64,000 nucleotides of DNA from a bacterium (GCA_021323635.1 JAJPKQ010000036.1:62001-126000), one strand, 5' to 3'. Counted from the first letter of the stretch, positions 1 through 9,082 are shown. The notes: a model not told the origin generated them from the sequence alone. Translations and numbers: made by a program.

Positions 1-1
1 T

Positions 2-973
2 CCCACCAATCGCGGGCGCCAAGAGCTCAGGGTGGCGGTTGCCGACTACTACATGCGACGCTTCGACGTGACGCTTGATCCCGATACCGAGGTGATCCCG
101 GCGATCGGGGCAAAGGAGGCGATCTTCAATCTCAACCTTGCCTTCCTGGACCCCAGCGACGTCGCGCTGGCCGCAGACCCCGGCTATCCGGTCTACACCG
201 CCGGCCCGCTGCTGGTCGGGGCCGAGGCGATCGTGATGCCGCTGGTGCCCGAGCTCGGCTTTGTGCCGGATCTCGACGCGATCGGCGCAGAGCTGGCCGG
301 CAAGGCGAAGCTGATGTACCTCAACTACCCGAACAACCCCACGGCGGCGACCGCGCCGGAGGGCTTCTTCGAGCGCGTGGTCGCCTTTGCGCACGAGCAC
401 CAGATCCTGGTGGTGCACGACAACTCCTACTCCGAGATCACCTTCGACGGCTACCGCGCTCCGTCGTTCCTCGCGACCCCCGGCGCCAAGGACGTCGGCA
501 TCGAGGTCTACTCGCTCTCCAAGGGCTACAACATGACCGGCTGGCGCTGCGCGGCTCTCGTCGGAAACGCCCAAGCGCTCGAGGCCTACTGGCGATTGAA
601 GACCAACATCGACTCCGGGCTCTTCGAGGCGATCCAGCTGGCCGGGGTGGCTGCGCTCTCGGCCGACGCAGATGCCGAGGTCGAGTCGATGCGCCTCCTC
701 TACGAGCGCCGGCGCGATCTGGTCTGCGATGCGCTGCGCAAGATCGGCGTCGCCGTCACCAAGCCGCGTGCGACGATCTACGTGTGGGCGCCGGTGCCCA
801 AGGGCTTTGCAAGCTCGATCGACTTCTGCGAGCACGTGCTCGAGCGCGCGGCGGTAGTGGTCTCTCCCGGCGGCGCCTACGGGCCCTCCGGCGAGGGCTG
901 GTTCCGCATCTCGCTGACCACCCCCGAGGAGCGGCTCGAGGAGGCGATCGAGCGGCTGGGGGCGCTTGCCTAG
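2..973 (+). CDS. PLP-dependent class I/II aminotransferase, 5' truncated by the window edge
   Basis: Fold-type I aminotransferase of the LL-diaminopimelate/aspartate aminotransferase group; family members move an amino group between amino acids and 2-oxo acids using pyridoxal phosphate. The frame is open from base 2, and 323 codons are visible. The GTG at 32 lies inside a conserved core stretch (ELRVAVADYYMRRF), so it is not the start; the true N-terminus lies outside the window. The PLP lysine is in SLSKGYNMTGWR (Lys codon at 521). NYPNNPT (from about 322) is the usual substrate-carboxylate loop, and the C-terminal arginine motif is WFRISLTTP. The exact substrate cannot be told from sequence; a DapL/DapC-like lysine-pathway role is only one possibility. 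The gene is intact to its stop. Confidence 0.85.
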   Translation, partial: PTNRGRQELRVAVADYYMRRFDVTLDPDTEVIPAIGAKEAIFNLNLAFLDPSDVALAADPGYPVYTAGPLLVGAEAIVMPLVPELGFVPDLDAIGAELAGKAKLMYLNYPNNPTAATAPEGFFERVVAFAHEHQILVVHDNSYSEITFDGYRAPSFLATPGAKDVGIEVYSLSKGYNMTGWRCAALVGNAQALEAYWRLKTNIDSGLFEAIQLAGVAALSADADAEVESMRLLYERRRDLVCDALRKIGVAVTKPRATIYVWAPVPKGFASSIDFCEHVLERAAVVVSPGGAYGPSGEGWFRISLTTPEERLEEAIERLGALA

Positions 974-990
974 CGCCCGCCCGTGCGCGC

Positions 991-1652
991 TCAGGCCACC
1001 AGCAGCGCCGCGCCAACCGGGATGTGGCGATAGAGCCGGGAGACGGCGGCGGGCAGCATCCTGACGCAGCCGTGTAAGGGGTTGCCGGTATCGCCTGCGG
1101 CGCGAAGTAAGGGCCGTGAATGCCGACGACGCCGCCTCCCGGCCATTCTGAGAGCGTCGAGTAGTCGGCGGTGCCCAAGGCATCCGGCCAGTAGCCGGAG
1201 GAGGGATCGGCGATCGGGAGCTTCTCGCGGATCCAGAAGCGACCGGCCGGCGTGGGCGTCTGGGGGGCGCCGACCCCGACCGGCGCCCGAAAGCGCAGGT
1301 GCCCGTAGCGGTATGCCGAGAGGGTGCGCGCCGCGCGATTGACCGCCAGCTGCCAGTGCGTCACCTGCAAGCGCCCGAGCGCTGCACGCGGAACCCACCC
1401 CGTGCGCCCATCCGGGCGCCCCGGTACGCGGATGCGCATCCACCTGCGCCCGCCGCGCCAGATGCGCTCGGCAAGCCGCATGTAGACCTCCGGGAAGCCG
1501 TCTTCTGTGAAGAGATGAAGCGTCGTCAGCCGCCGGCCGTCCGGGGTGGGGGAGGAGCGTACGAAAGCCACCTGCGCCGGGTGTGCCCAGACGGTGAGCG
1601 TGCGTTCGTTGGAGAGGACGAGCGTGCGGTAGCCGCCCGCGCTTGCCCCCGG
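991..1652 (-). pseudogene. L,D-transpeptidase (YkuD) fragment, frameshifted and lacking its N-terminus
   Basis: YkuD-family L,D-transpeptidases make 3-3 peptidoglycan cross-links or attach proteins to the wall outside the membrane. Here the catalytic domain is split between two minus-strand frames. One carries the domain up to GVVGIHGPYFAPQAIP. The active-site block HGCVRM with the nucleophilic Cys and the C-terminus (LYRHIPVGAALLVA, stop at 991) is in the neighbouring frame. Restoring one G near 1085-1090 joins them as AIPGNPLHGCVRM. The reading frame opens only at 1652 and no signal peptide is present; residues such as GGYRTLVLSNERTLTVWA run straight up to the break. It is either a decayed gene or an assembly/sequencing error. 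The head-to-head neighbour is truncated at the same spot. Confidence 0.7.
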
Positions 1653-3337
1653 TCAACTCACAGCCAGCGGCAACAGCGACCTCGTGGTGGCGCTTGCCGG
1701 CGGCTCAGGGGCCAAGGGTGCGCAGTGCCAGACGGGCGAAGGCTGCACAGCGATCCTCTATGGCAGTGGCAGCGGCGCCTTCTCAGCACCCGTATACCTG
1801 CCGCGCTCGGGCACCGAAGGCTCGACTCGAATCGCGCTGGAAGGGGAGCCACAGGCCTTAGCGATCGGCAACTTCACCGACAGCGGGCGCGCCGACATCG
1901 CCGTTGCGGCAACCGAGTACACCGCCGAGGAGCCCTCGACGCACATCTACGTCTACGAACACGAAGGCGAAGGCCCGGAAGGGCAAGCGTCCTTCAAGCT
2001 CGTGCAGGCGCTGGCGCTGGCCGACGGACCGCTCGGTCGCGCCGCCGGGATGGCCGTCGCCGATCTGAGCGGCACGGGCGAGCGCGATCTGGTCGTCTCC
2101 AGCGAACGCATTTGCACCGGCAGCGGCAGCTGCGCGACCAGCGACTGCGTGCAGACGCTTATCGACGAAGGCGGGCGCCTGGGGGCGCCGGTCATCTATC
2201 AGGTTGCCGGCGCCGGCCAGATCGCCGTCGATCTGCGCGGCAGCGGCCGCGACGACGTGCTCGTGCCCTCGGCGCACAAGGTCGAAGCCGAAGGAAGGCG
2301 TCGGTATGAAGAGGGCTTTGCGGTGCTCCTCAACGAGGGCGCCGGCAAGCTTAAAGCGCCGGTCCAATACCTGACTCCCAACAGCCATCCGGATATCGAA
2401 AAGTCCTGCGAAGCGCTTGCGGTCGGCGCCTTCGGCGGCGGCAGGCTCGATGTCGCCATCGGCGACCTCTACAGCGGCGAAGTCGCTCTCTTTGCCGGCA
2501 ACGGCGCGGGCGGCTTCACTTACGCCTCGCGCATCGGCGGCGGGGAATCCTCGTGCCAGGGCGGCGACCGCGCGCTTGCGACCGGCGCGTTCAGGGCAAA
2601 CTGCAAGCTTGACCTGGTTGTCAGCGGTTCCGGCTTCCCGGGGGATCGCCGAGTCCCTGCCCGCTGCCCGGCCGGCGCTGGAAACCGGCGCGAGCGCGTC
2701 GGCCGGGGGCGCGCTCGCGCTCTTCAACGTCACCGGCGGCGAAGGCTCAGCCTGCCCGCCGCCGCCACCACCGACCACGACAAGCACGACCACCACCTCG
2801 AGCGTCCTTGCCACAAGCGCCGCCAGCTCGAGCACGGCGAGCGCCACGATCACGACAAGCGCCAGCACATCAACCCCGCCGCCGGCGAGGATCGAAGTGA
2901 AGGCCAAGCACGAAGCGCAGCTTGCGCTGCGTCCAAGCGCGCGGATCGGCGGCCTGCCGCGCTCCTGCACGCGCAGCGCCCTGCATCTGCACGTGCATCT
3001 GACGCTCTGCCCGCGCCCGCTGCTCGCGCGCCTGCGCAAGCTGCACGGCTCGGCCCTGCTGCGAGCGGTGCTGCGCATCGATGGTCACCGGGTGGCGAGC
3101 CGCAGAGGCGCCAGCCTCACCGTCAGCGTGCCCGCAAGAGACTTCGGCATCGGGCGCGACCTCCTCCAGCTGGCGGTCAGCGTGAGCGGCAGGCACCTGC
3201 TGAGCCGCACTCGCATCTTTTGCACGGCACTTCTCCCGCTGCGCGCCGCAGCCGCTCTTCACCGGCTGAGAAGCGCCCTGCCCTGCGCCCGGGAGGGCGG
3301 CGGGAAGCGGCCCCTGCGGCGCCTAAACTGCGTCTGA
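1651..3337 (+). pseudogene. FG-GAP/VCBS-repeat secreted protein fragment with frameshift
   Basis: Beta-propeller FG-GAP repeats are visible as GNSDLVVALAGG, GRADIAVAAT, GERDLVVSS, GRDDVLVPS, GRLDVAIGDLYSGEVALFAGNGAG and CKLDLVVSGSG. Such repeats usually form extracellular propellers. The N-terminus (signal peptide and first repeat) is missing: the frame opens just after a TAG at 1630, with no plausible start before the first repeat. A second break lies at a five-G run at about 2640-2644. Upstream frame 1 encodes the repeats; after one extra G (or loss of two) the sequence continues in frame 3 with a Pro/Ser/Thr-rich linker and a C-terminal domain ending at 3337. The two lesions suggest low-quality sequence or real decay. 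The stop abuts the hflX start. Confidence 0.65.
3324..3329 (+). promoter_or_regulatory. -10 box TAAACT of leaderless hflX
   Basis: TAAACT ends 8 nt before the hflX ATG, the spacing at which transcription would begin at or next to the start codon. No Shine-Dalgarno sequence is present and no clear -35 box is seen. Confidence 0.45.
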
Positions 3338-4624
3338 ATGAGCGATCAGCGCACGCAACGTCCACGTGATCGGGCGCTCTGCGTTGCTGCTGCTCCCGAC
3401 GAGCAGCAGGATCTCGACGAGCTCTCTGAGCTGCTGCTGACGGCCGGCGTGGTAAGCGTCGGCAGACTGCACCAGCGGCGTACGCGAGCTGACCCCAACA
3501 CCTATCTGGGCCCAGGCAAGGTGCAGGAGGCAAAGGCGCTTGCCGAGCGCTGCGAGGCCAACCTGATCGCCTGCGACGACGAGCTCTCCGCGCGCCAGGA
3601 GCGTAACCTCGAAGCGGCGCTGGGACTGCCGGTCGTGGATCGCTCCGCGGTGATTCTCGACATCTTTGCCACGCACGCCGCAAGCGCGGAGGGCAAGCTG
3701 CAGGTCGAGCTCGCCCAGCTCGAATACAACCTCGCCCGCATGCGCGGTCTCTGGAGCCATCTCGAGCGCCTCGGTGGCGGCATCGGCACGCGCGGCCCCG
3801 GAGAGACCCAGATCGAGACCGACCGGCGCCTGGCGCGCAACCGCATCGCTGCGCTGCGCAGACGCCTGGAGCGGGTCCATGGCTCGCGCTCGGTCATGCG
3901 CTCGGAGCGTGAGCGCGCGGGGATCGCGCGCATCGCGCTCGCCGGCTACACGAACGCCGGCAAGTCGACGCTGCTCAACGCGCTCGTCGAGGCCTATGCA
4001 CCGACGAAGGGAGCGCACGGGGCGGGGGTGGCTGTCGCCGATCGCCTCTTCCACACCCTTGATCCGACGACCCGCCTGCTGCGCATCGAGGGGCGGCCGT
4101 ACCTGCTGACGGACACCGTCGGCTTCATTCGCAAGCTTCCCCACCAGCTCGTCGAGGCATTTGCGGCGACGCTGGAGGAGAGCACCCGCGCGGATCTGAT
4201 CCTGCACGTGCTCGACGCCTCCGCTGGCGCCGAGCAGATGGAGCGGATGCGCCGGTCCGTCGAGGGCACGCTCGCGGAGATCGGCGCCGATGAGATCCCT
4301 CGCCTGCTCGTGCTGAGCAAGGCCGACCTGCTCGATCGCGCCCGCGCTGAGGAGCTGTGCCTCACGCACCCCGACGCCGTGCTCCTCTCCGCCCGCTCAG
4401 GGAGCGGCATCGAGACGCTCGCGGCCCGCATCGACGCCTGGCGGCGTCCCGCGCTGCGCTCGCTGGATCTGCTCTTCCCGTATGCCGAGGGAACCAGCCT
4501 TGCCGAGCTTCACGCCCTCGGCACGCCGCTGATGCGCACCGACACGCCCGAGGGCGTCCGCGTCCGCGCCCTGCTGCCCGCCGCGCTGGTCGCGCGCTTC
4601 GCCCGTTTCGCGGTTGCGGTATAG
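3338..4624 (+). CDS. hflX: GTPase HflX
   Basis: Ribosome-associated GTPase that splits stalled or stressed 70S ribosomes. At 428 aa it has the usual length: an N-terminal HflX domain (about 1-190, with NTYLGPGK and GGGIGTRGPGETQIE) followed by the Era-like G domain. G1 is GYTNAGKST (203-211), G3 DTVGF (259-263) and G5 SAR (351-353). G4 reads SKAD (327-330) instead of the common NKxD, a substitution seen in some GTPases. The start follows a -10-like TAAACT by 8 nt, so translation is probably leaderless. It lies directly after a damaged secreted-protein gene and converges on a mazG-like gene; no operon partner is evident. Confidence 0.95.
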   Translation: MSDQRTQRPRDRALCVAAAPDEQQDLDELSELLLTAGVVSVGRLHQRRTRADPNTYLGPGKVQEAKALAERCEANLIACDDELSARQERNLEAALGLPVVDRSAVILDIFATHAASAEGKLQVELAQLEYNLARMRGLWSHLERLGGGIGTRGPGETQIETDRRLARNRIAALRRRLERVHGSRSVMRSERERAGIARIALAGYTNAGKSTLLNALVEAYAPTKGAHGAGVAVADRLFHTLDPTTRLLRIEGRPYLLTDTVGFIRKLPHQLVEAFAATLEESTRADLILHVLDASAGAEQMERMRRSVEGTLAEIGADEIPRLLVLSKADLLDRARAEELCLTHPDAVLLSARSGSGIETLAARIDAWRRPALRSLDLLFPYAEGTSLAELHALGTPLMRTDTPEGVRVRALLPAALVARFARFAVAV

Positions 4625-4690
4625 GCATTCTGCAGGCGAAAGCCCGCCGCCCAGAGCCGCTGCCTTCAGGGCGCAGGCGATCGACGGGCC

Positions 4691-5017
4691 TCAGCGATCG
4701 TCGCCGGAGCCGTGCAGGACGCCGCGCTGCTTGCGCGAGGCGAGCTTCTTTAGATTGGCGGCGGCCACCTCGTCGAGATCGAGCTCAAGCTCAGTGGCGA
4801 TCTGCGCGAGATACCAGAGCACATCGCCAAGCTCCTTGGCCATCGCCTCGCGGCGCTCATCGGTGAGCACGCCAGCATCATCGCGGAGCAGCTTCTTGGC
4901 GTGCTCGGCAACCTCGCCGGCCTCGCCGGCAAGGCCGAGAGTGGGGTAGTAGAGGGCGACATCACGCGGATAGAGGGCTGTCGCTCGTGAGCGCGCCTGA
5001 TACTCGGAGAGGAGCAC
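4691..5017 (-). CDS. MazG-like nucleotide pyrophosphohydrolase
   Basis: Small all-alpha NTP pyrophosphohydrolase of the MazG/dUTPase-like superfamily, thought to clear non-canonical nucleoside triphosphates. Metal-binding acidic motifs are visible: GEAGEVAEH near residue 30 and KELGDVLWYLAQI near residue 65. The frame extends to 5092, but that would overlap gatD; the GTG at 5017, preceded by AGGA, gives a compact 108-aa protein beginning MLLSEYQARSRA. It is the last gene of the dagK-murT-gatD unit, 10 nt beyond the gatD stop, probably by simple co-transcription rather than shared function. Only one MazG domain is present, unlike the double-domain E. coli enzyme. Confidence 0.8.
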   Translation of the reverse strand: MLLSEYQARSRATALYPRDVALYYPTLGLAGEAGEVAEHAKKLLRDDAGVLTDERREAMAKELGDVLWYLAQIATELELDLDEVAAANLKKLASRKQRGVLHGSGDDR

Positions 5018-5027
5018 GGCAGCGATC

Positions 5028-5816
5028 CTAGACCCATGCTCGGACGCCTGCGGCGCGCAGCGCGCAGGCATGCGCCGCGCGCTCGAGGTCATCCGTTAGC
5101 GCTTGAAGCTCGCGCGGGTCGATCCGCAACGCCCGCGCGATCAGGAGGTCGGCAAGCCAGGCGTTCTTGGGCAGCAGCGGCCCGTGCAGATAGGTGCCGA
5201 TCGCCCCCTCCCTGACAGCGCCCTCGAAGCCGCTGGCGCCGTCGTTGCCATGCCCGCGCACGACGCGCCCGAGCGGCGCCTGGCCGTCATCGAGCAGCGT
5301 GCGGCCAGCGTGGTTCTCGAAGCCCGCCAGCAGCCTGCCCCCACGTGAGAGCTGCCCGGCGCCCCCGAGCAGGCCGCCGAGCGCCTGCGGCTGCACCTCG
5401 ATCGCGATGTTGCCGATCAGGCGCTTGGCCGAGCGCACGGTGCGTGCGCCAAAGATTCCCACGCCCGGCAGCTCATCGCCGGGGGAGATCTCATAGGAGC
5501 GCCCAAGCAGCTGATAGCCGCCGCAGACCGCGAGCAGCACCGCACCCTGCGCAAGCGCCGCGTGCAGGCCGGCCGCCTTGTGCGCGAGCAGATCCTCCGC
5601 GCACAGCCGCTGGTCGCGGTCCTGCCCGCCACCGATGTAGATGATGTCGTAGCGCTCACCCTCGAGCGGCTCGCCGATCGTGCGGCGCTCGTAGCGCAGC
5701 TCGATGCCGCGCCAGGCGCACCGCCGCTCCAGGAAGATCAGGTTGCCCCGGTCGGCGTAGATGTTCATCAGCTCCGGATAGAGGGCGCAGAGCCGCAGCC
5801 TCGCACGGGCGCTCAT
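5028..5816 (-). CDS. gatD: GatD, glutamine amidotransferase subunit of lipid II isoglutaminyl synthase
   Basis: Class I (CobB/CobQ-like) amidotransferase that releases ammonia from glutamine and passes it to MurT for amidation of the alpha-carboxyl of D-Glu in lipid II, at the cytoplasmic face. The nucleophile is Cys98 in LAVCGGYQLLG and the catalytic His is 211 in GTYLHGPLLPKN. At 262 aa it is of normal GatD length. Its ATG overlaps the murT stop by 4 nt, the arrangement expected for a stoichiometric complex. An older CobQ annotation would mislead: no cobalamin genes are nearby and the MurT neighbour decides the role. Confidence 0.92.
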   Translation of the reverse strand: MSARARLRLCALYPELMNIYADRGNLIFLERRCAWRGIELRYERRTIGEPLEGERYDIIYIGGGQDRDQRLCAEDLLAHKAAGLHAALAQGAVLLAVCGGYQLLGRSYEISPGDELPGVGIFGARTVRSAKRLIGNIAIEVQPQALGGLLGGAGQLSRGGRLLAGFENHAGRTLLDDGQAPLGRVVRGHGNDGASGFEGAVREGAIGTYLHGPLLPKNAWLADLLIARALRIDPRELQALTDDLERAAHACALRAAGVRAWV

Positions 5817-7201
5817 TGGCCTCTCCGCAGGCTCCTGCCACCGCGACCGAGCAGCCGGCGCAGCTCGAGCATCGCGGTGTAGGTGGGCAGGGCGTAGAGG
5901 GTCGAGCCGGGGGGCACCTGCGCCAGGGCCTGCGCGAGCGCCCTGCGCAGATCGCTCTCAACTGCGATCCGCGAGCGCTCGACGCCGGCGTAGGCGAAGC
6001 GCAGCGCAAGCTCCGCAGCGCGGCTCCCCGAGCAGACGAGGGCGGTGAGGCGTCCCGCCAGCAGCTCGACCTCGGCATCCCAGATCCAGGAGACGTCGCG
6101 CCCGTCGGCGATGCGGTCGTTGAGGATGCCAAGCAGGCACAGCTGCTCTCCCGCGCCCGCCAGCGTGCGCAGGACCTCCGTTGCCCCGGCCGGGTTCTTG
6201 ACCAGCATGATCCGCAGCTCCTTGCCGTCGAGTGCGAGCGCCTCCGCACGGCCGAACGCCGGCACGAAAGAGCCAAGCCCGCGGGCGATCGTCGCCGGCG
6301 GCACATCCCTGATGTGCGCGATGGTGGCGGCCGCGAGGGCGTTGTAGATGTTGTAGAGGCCTGGCACGCGCAGGCTCACCGTGGCGCTCCCCGCCGGCGT
6401 GTGGAGCGTGAAGCGCGAGCCGCGCGCGCCGTCGAGGGCGATCTGCTGTGCGCTGATCTGCGGGCGAGGGCGCTTGGCGCCGCAGGATGGGCAGTCGTAG
6501 TGGCCGAGGTGGGCGACAAAGAGGCGCTCGAAGCGATAAGGCGCCCCGCAGCGGCGGCAATGGCGCGCGTCGAGCGCGTGAAAGGGCACCTCCGAAGCGG
6601 CCGTCGCGTCCTCGATTCCAAAGTATGTCGGCGGCCCCGCAGCGGCCTGGCCGAGGTCAGCGATCAGGGGGTCATCGGCGCACAGGCCGCAGTCGGCGGC
6701 GCTGCCCGGCGGCGTGCTCAGCGCTGTAGACCAGCGCGCGGCGATCTCCTCAAGCTCGCCATAGCGGTCAAGCTGGTCGCGAAAGAGGTTGACAAGCACG
6801 ATCTGGCGCGGCGCGAGGGCGTCCACGATCTGAGCAAGCCACATCTCATCGACCTCAAAGAGGCCGAGCAGCGGAGGCTGCGCGCCGTTGCTCCCAGGCA
6901 GCTCCAGCAGCGTGCCCGCCACGCCGCCTGCCATGTTGGCGCCGGAGCGGTTGAACAGCACCGGCTGCCCGCCGGCGGCGAAGATCGCAGCCGCCATCGC
7001 GGTTGCTGTCGTCTTGCCGTTGGTCGCCGAGATCACCGCCGAGCCGGCTCTCAGACGCTCCGCAAGGTGGCCCAGAGCGCTCGGCTCCAAGCGCAGCAGC
7101 AGCCGGCCTGGCAGGCTCGTGCCGCCGCTGCCGGCAAGGCGAGCGAGCGCATTGGCGGAGCGGGCAAGGGCCACCGCGGCCCTCGTGCGAGCGGCGCTCA
7201 T
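5813..7201 (-). CDS. murT: MurT, Mur-ligase subunit of lipid II isoglutaminyl synthase
   Basis: ATP-dependent Mur-ligase homologue that activates the D-Glu carboxyl of lipid II and uses GatD-derived ammonia to form D-isoglutamine. The P-loop is ATNGKTT (59-65). A four-Cys zinc ribbon (215, 218, 237, 240: CRRC and CPSC) is inserted in the central domain, as in other MurT proteins, and the C-terminal DUF1727 domain contains NPAGATEVL. At 462 aa it is full length. It sits between dagK and gatD with 4-nt overlaps at both ends. Amidated stem peptides are typical of Gram-positive walls and support 3-3 cross-linking, consistent with the L,D-transpeptidase remnant nearby. Confidence 0.93.
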   Translation of the reverse strand: MSAARTRAAVALARSANALARLAGSGGTSLPGRLLLRLEPSALGHLAERLRAGSAVISATNGKTTATAMAAAIFAAGGQPVLFNRSGANMAGGVAGTLLELPGSNGAQPPLLGLFEVDEMWLAQIVDALAPRQIVLVNLFRDQLDRYGELEEIAARWSTALSTPPGSAADCGLCADDPLIADLGQAAAGPPTYFGIEDATAASEVPFHALDARHCRRCGAPYRFERLFVAHLGHYDCPSCGAKRPRPQISAQQIALDGARGSRFTLHTPAGSATVSLRVPGLYNIYNALAAATIAHIRDVPPATIARGLGSFVPAFGRAEALALDGKELRIMLVKNPAGATEVLRTLAGAGEQLCLLGILNDRIADGRDVSWIWDAEVELLAGRLTALVCSGSRAAELALRFAYAGVERSRIAVESDLRRALAQALAQVPPGSTLYALPTYTAMLELRRLLGRGGRSLRRGQ

Positions 7202-8178
7202 CGGTTGGCGGGAAGCGTCCCGGAGCGCTCGACAGGGGCGCCTGCGCTCTCTCTGAGCGGAGGGGCGAGCACCTCGATGGCCTTCGGCAGCAGCCTGACG
7301 CGCGCCGGCAGCGGCGATATCGGGTCACCGTCGGCGTACATCACGAAGGGACGGTCGGCGCGCACCGTCGCCTCGGTGCAGCGCGCCATTTGAACCTCAG
7401 CAAGCTGCGCATGGGTGCCGTGGAAGACGCGCGGCAGGTTCGCGAGAAAGCGCCCGCGCGACATCCGCCCGACCGTGACCAGCTCGAGCGCGCCATCGTC
7501 CGGGCGCGCCCGGGGCGCGACGCGCATCCCGGATCCGTAGAAGGGAGTGTTGGCGAGCGCGACCGTGTAGCCCTCGAAGGAGAAGCGCTCCGCGCGGGCG
7601 CCCGTCTGGCTCGCGCCATCTGCGCCAAGCGGGGCCTCGCGATAGATGACTTCGAAATGAGCGGGCCGCCATCTTGCCAGCGCGCGCATTGCGCCATAGG
7701 CGTATGCGCCACCGCCGAGGAACGCAGGCGCTTCGTTGGCCGCCCGGTTCGCCTCGCTGTCGAAGCCGACGCTGGCGATGCCGATGAAGGCCCGGTCGCC
7801 GATGACGCCGAGGTCGAGAGCGCGCGTGGCCCCCGCAGCGATCACCTCGCAGGCCGCTGTCGGCTGACGCGGAATGCCGAGCGTGCGGGCGAGATCGTTG
7901 CCGCGACCGGCGGGGATGACGCCCAAGCGCCCGCCCCCTGCGCGGCGCAGGCCGTCGGCGGCAGCGGCGATGATCCCGTCGCCGCCGATCGCGACGAGCG
8001 TTTCGCCCTCAGCGCCCGCGCTCTCGGCGAGCGCGCTGACCTCCTCGCGGGCGACGACGCGCACGGTCCGCACGGCAAAGCCGCGAGCGCGCAGACGCTC
8101 CTGCACCGCCGAGGCGATGTTATGCGCCTGCCCGCTGCCCGCCTGCGGGTTACCGACTAAGCAGATCTGCTCTGCCAT
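7198..8178 (-). CDS. Diacylglycerol/lipid kinase family protein
   Basis: DagK/YegS-type lipid kinase: ATP-dependent phosphorylation of diacylglycerol or a related lipid, recycling it into phospholipid synthesis at the membrane. The nucleotide-binding GGDG motif is at residues 65-68 (LVAIGGDGII), followed by GVIPAGRGNDLARTLG. The C-terminal beta-sandwich ends with YADGDPIS, the second conserved acidic motif. At 326 aa it is of normal length. The start has an AAGGGG ribosome-binding site, and a TAGGCT -10-like box lies just upstream, so it is probably the first gene of the dagK-murT-gatD-mazG operon; its stop overlaps murT by 4 nt. The exact lipid substrate is not resolvable. Confidence 0.9.
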   Translation of the reverse strand: MAEQICLVGNPQAGSGQAHNIASAVQERLRARGFAVRTVRVVAREEVSALAESAGAEGETLVAIGGDGIIAAAADGLRRAGGGRLGVIPAGRGNDLARTLGIPRQPTAACEVIAAGATRALDLGVIGDRAFIGIASVGFDSEANRAANEAPAFLGGGAYAYGAMRALARWRPAHFEVIYREAPLGADGASQTGARAERFSFEGYTVALANTPFYGSGMRVAPRARPDDGALELVTVGRMSRGRFLANLPRVFHGTHAQLAEVQMARCTEATVRADRPFVMYADGDPISPLPARVRLLPKAIEVLAPPLRESAGAPVERSGTLPANR

Positions 8179-8323
8179 TGCCCACGTTCATCCCCTTAGC
8201 CTACCCGGACCTTCGCCGGCGCTCGAGACGCTGCGGATCGAGGGTGCTGGTGCGCCGATCGGCGCCCGCCCGTATGCTCTGCGCATGCCACGTCAAGCGG
8301 AAGTCGCGGAGGTCGGCCCCAGA

Positions 8324-9055
8324 ATGGAAGCAAGGGCGGCCGTGTGGCGGGCGCTGTGGGCGACGGCTTCGGCGTCAGCGGTGGCGCTCGCAGTGGGGGG
8401 CTGCGGCGGCGCGGGTCGCTCTCACGCCGGCGCCGCAGCTGCCACAAGCGCGACCGGCGACAGGGGTGCGCAGGTTGCCACAGGCGGCTGTCGCGAAGTG
8501 CCGCGACCGGCGCCGCGCAGAGGCGCGCACGAACCCTCGCCGCAGCTGCGCCTGAGCCCTGCCCACACCTACACGGTCAAGCTTGAAACCAACTGCGGCG
8601 AGATCAGGATCGCGCTTGCGGCCAAGAGCGCTCCGCGCACGGCAGCGTCCTTTGCTTGGCTGGTGAAGCGGGGCTTCTATAACGGCCTCACCTTTCATCG
8701 CATCGTCCCCAACTTCGTGATCCAGGGTGGCGATCCGCTCGGAAACGGCACCGGCGGACCGGGGTACTCGGTGGTGGAAGCGCCGCCGGCGGGCACCAGC
8801 TACACGCGCGGCGTGGTGGCGATGGCAAAGACACAGAGCGAGCCCGCAGGGACATCGGGCAGCCAGTTCTTCATCGTCACCGCCGCCAACGCAGGCTTGC
8901 CGCCCGAATACGCGCTCGTGGGCCACGTCGTCGGCAGCGACGCGGCCATTGAAGCGATTGCGCGCACTCCGCGGGTCTCGGGGCCCGAAGGCGAAGAAAG
9001 CACGCCCGCGCGGGCGATCGTGATCGAGCACGCGACGCTGGCCAGCGGCCAGTAG
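8324..9055 (+). CDS. Secreted cyclophilin-type peptidyl-prolyl isomerase, lipoprotein
   Basis: Cyclophilin fold PPIase anchored outside the membrane. The start chosen is ATG 8324, preceded by GGAGGT at 8308-8313; it gives a short n-region, a hydrophobic stretch and the lipobox VGGC. An alternative leaderless ATG at 8285 lies 6 nt after TATGCT. The PPIase domain (about 90-240) shows FHRIVPNFVIQGGDP, MAKTQSEPAGTSGSQFFI and YALVGHVVGSD, so the core substrate-binding residues are present. The mature N-terminus is a Gly/Ala-rich tether. A close paralogue is encoded 1.2 kb downstream. The role is probably folding of exported proteins. Confidence 0.9.
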   Translation: MEARAAVWRALWATASASAVALAVGGCGGAGRSHAGAAAATSATGDRGAQVATGGCREVPRPAPRRGAHEPSPQLRLSPAHTYTVKLETNCGEIRIALAAKSAPRTAASFAWLVKRGFYNGLTFHRIVPNFVIQGGDPLGNGTGGPGYSVVEAPPAGTSYTRGVVAMAKTQSEPAGTSGSQFFIVTAANAGLPPEYALVGHVVGSDAAIEAIARTPRVSGPEGEESTPARAIVIEHATLASGQ

Positions 9056-9065
9056 AGGATGCCGC

Positions 9066-9082
9066 GAGCGCTCTGAGCGCTC
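9066..9082. terminator. Possible bidirectional hairpin between convergent genes
   Basis: Two copies of the self-complementary octamer GAGCGCTC separated by one base lie between the stops of the PPIase gene and the convergent minus-strand gene. They can pair into an 8-bp stem, but there is no U-tract, so terminator function is uncertain. Confidence 0.3.

Noticed and set aside
5028-5816. Cobyric acid synthase (CobQ) role
   Set aside because: The protein lacks the N-terminal synthetase domain and is coupled to murT, so GatD is the better call.
5816-9000. Very long open frames antisense to murT and dagK
   Set aside because: They mirror the real genes' codon bias on the opposite strand, have no domain motifs, and are expected at this GC content.
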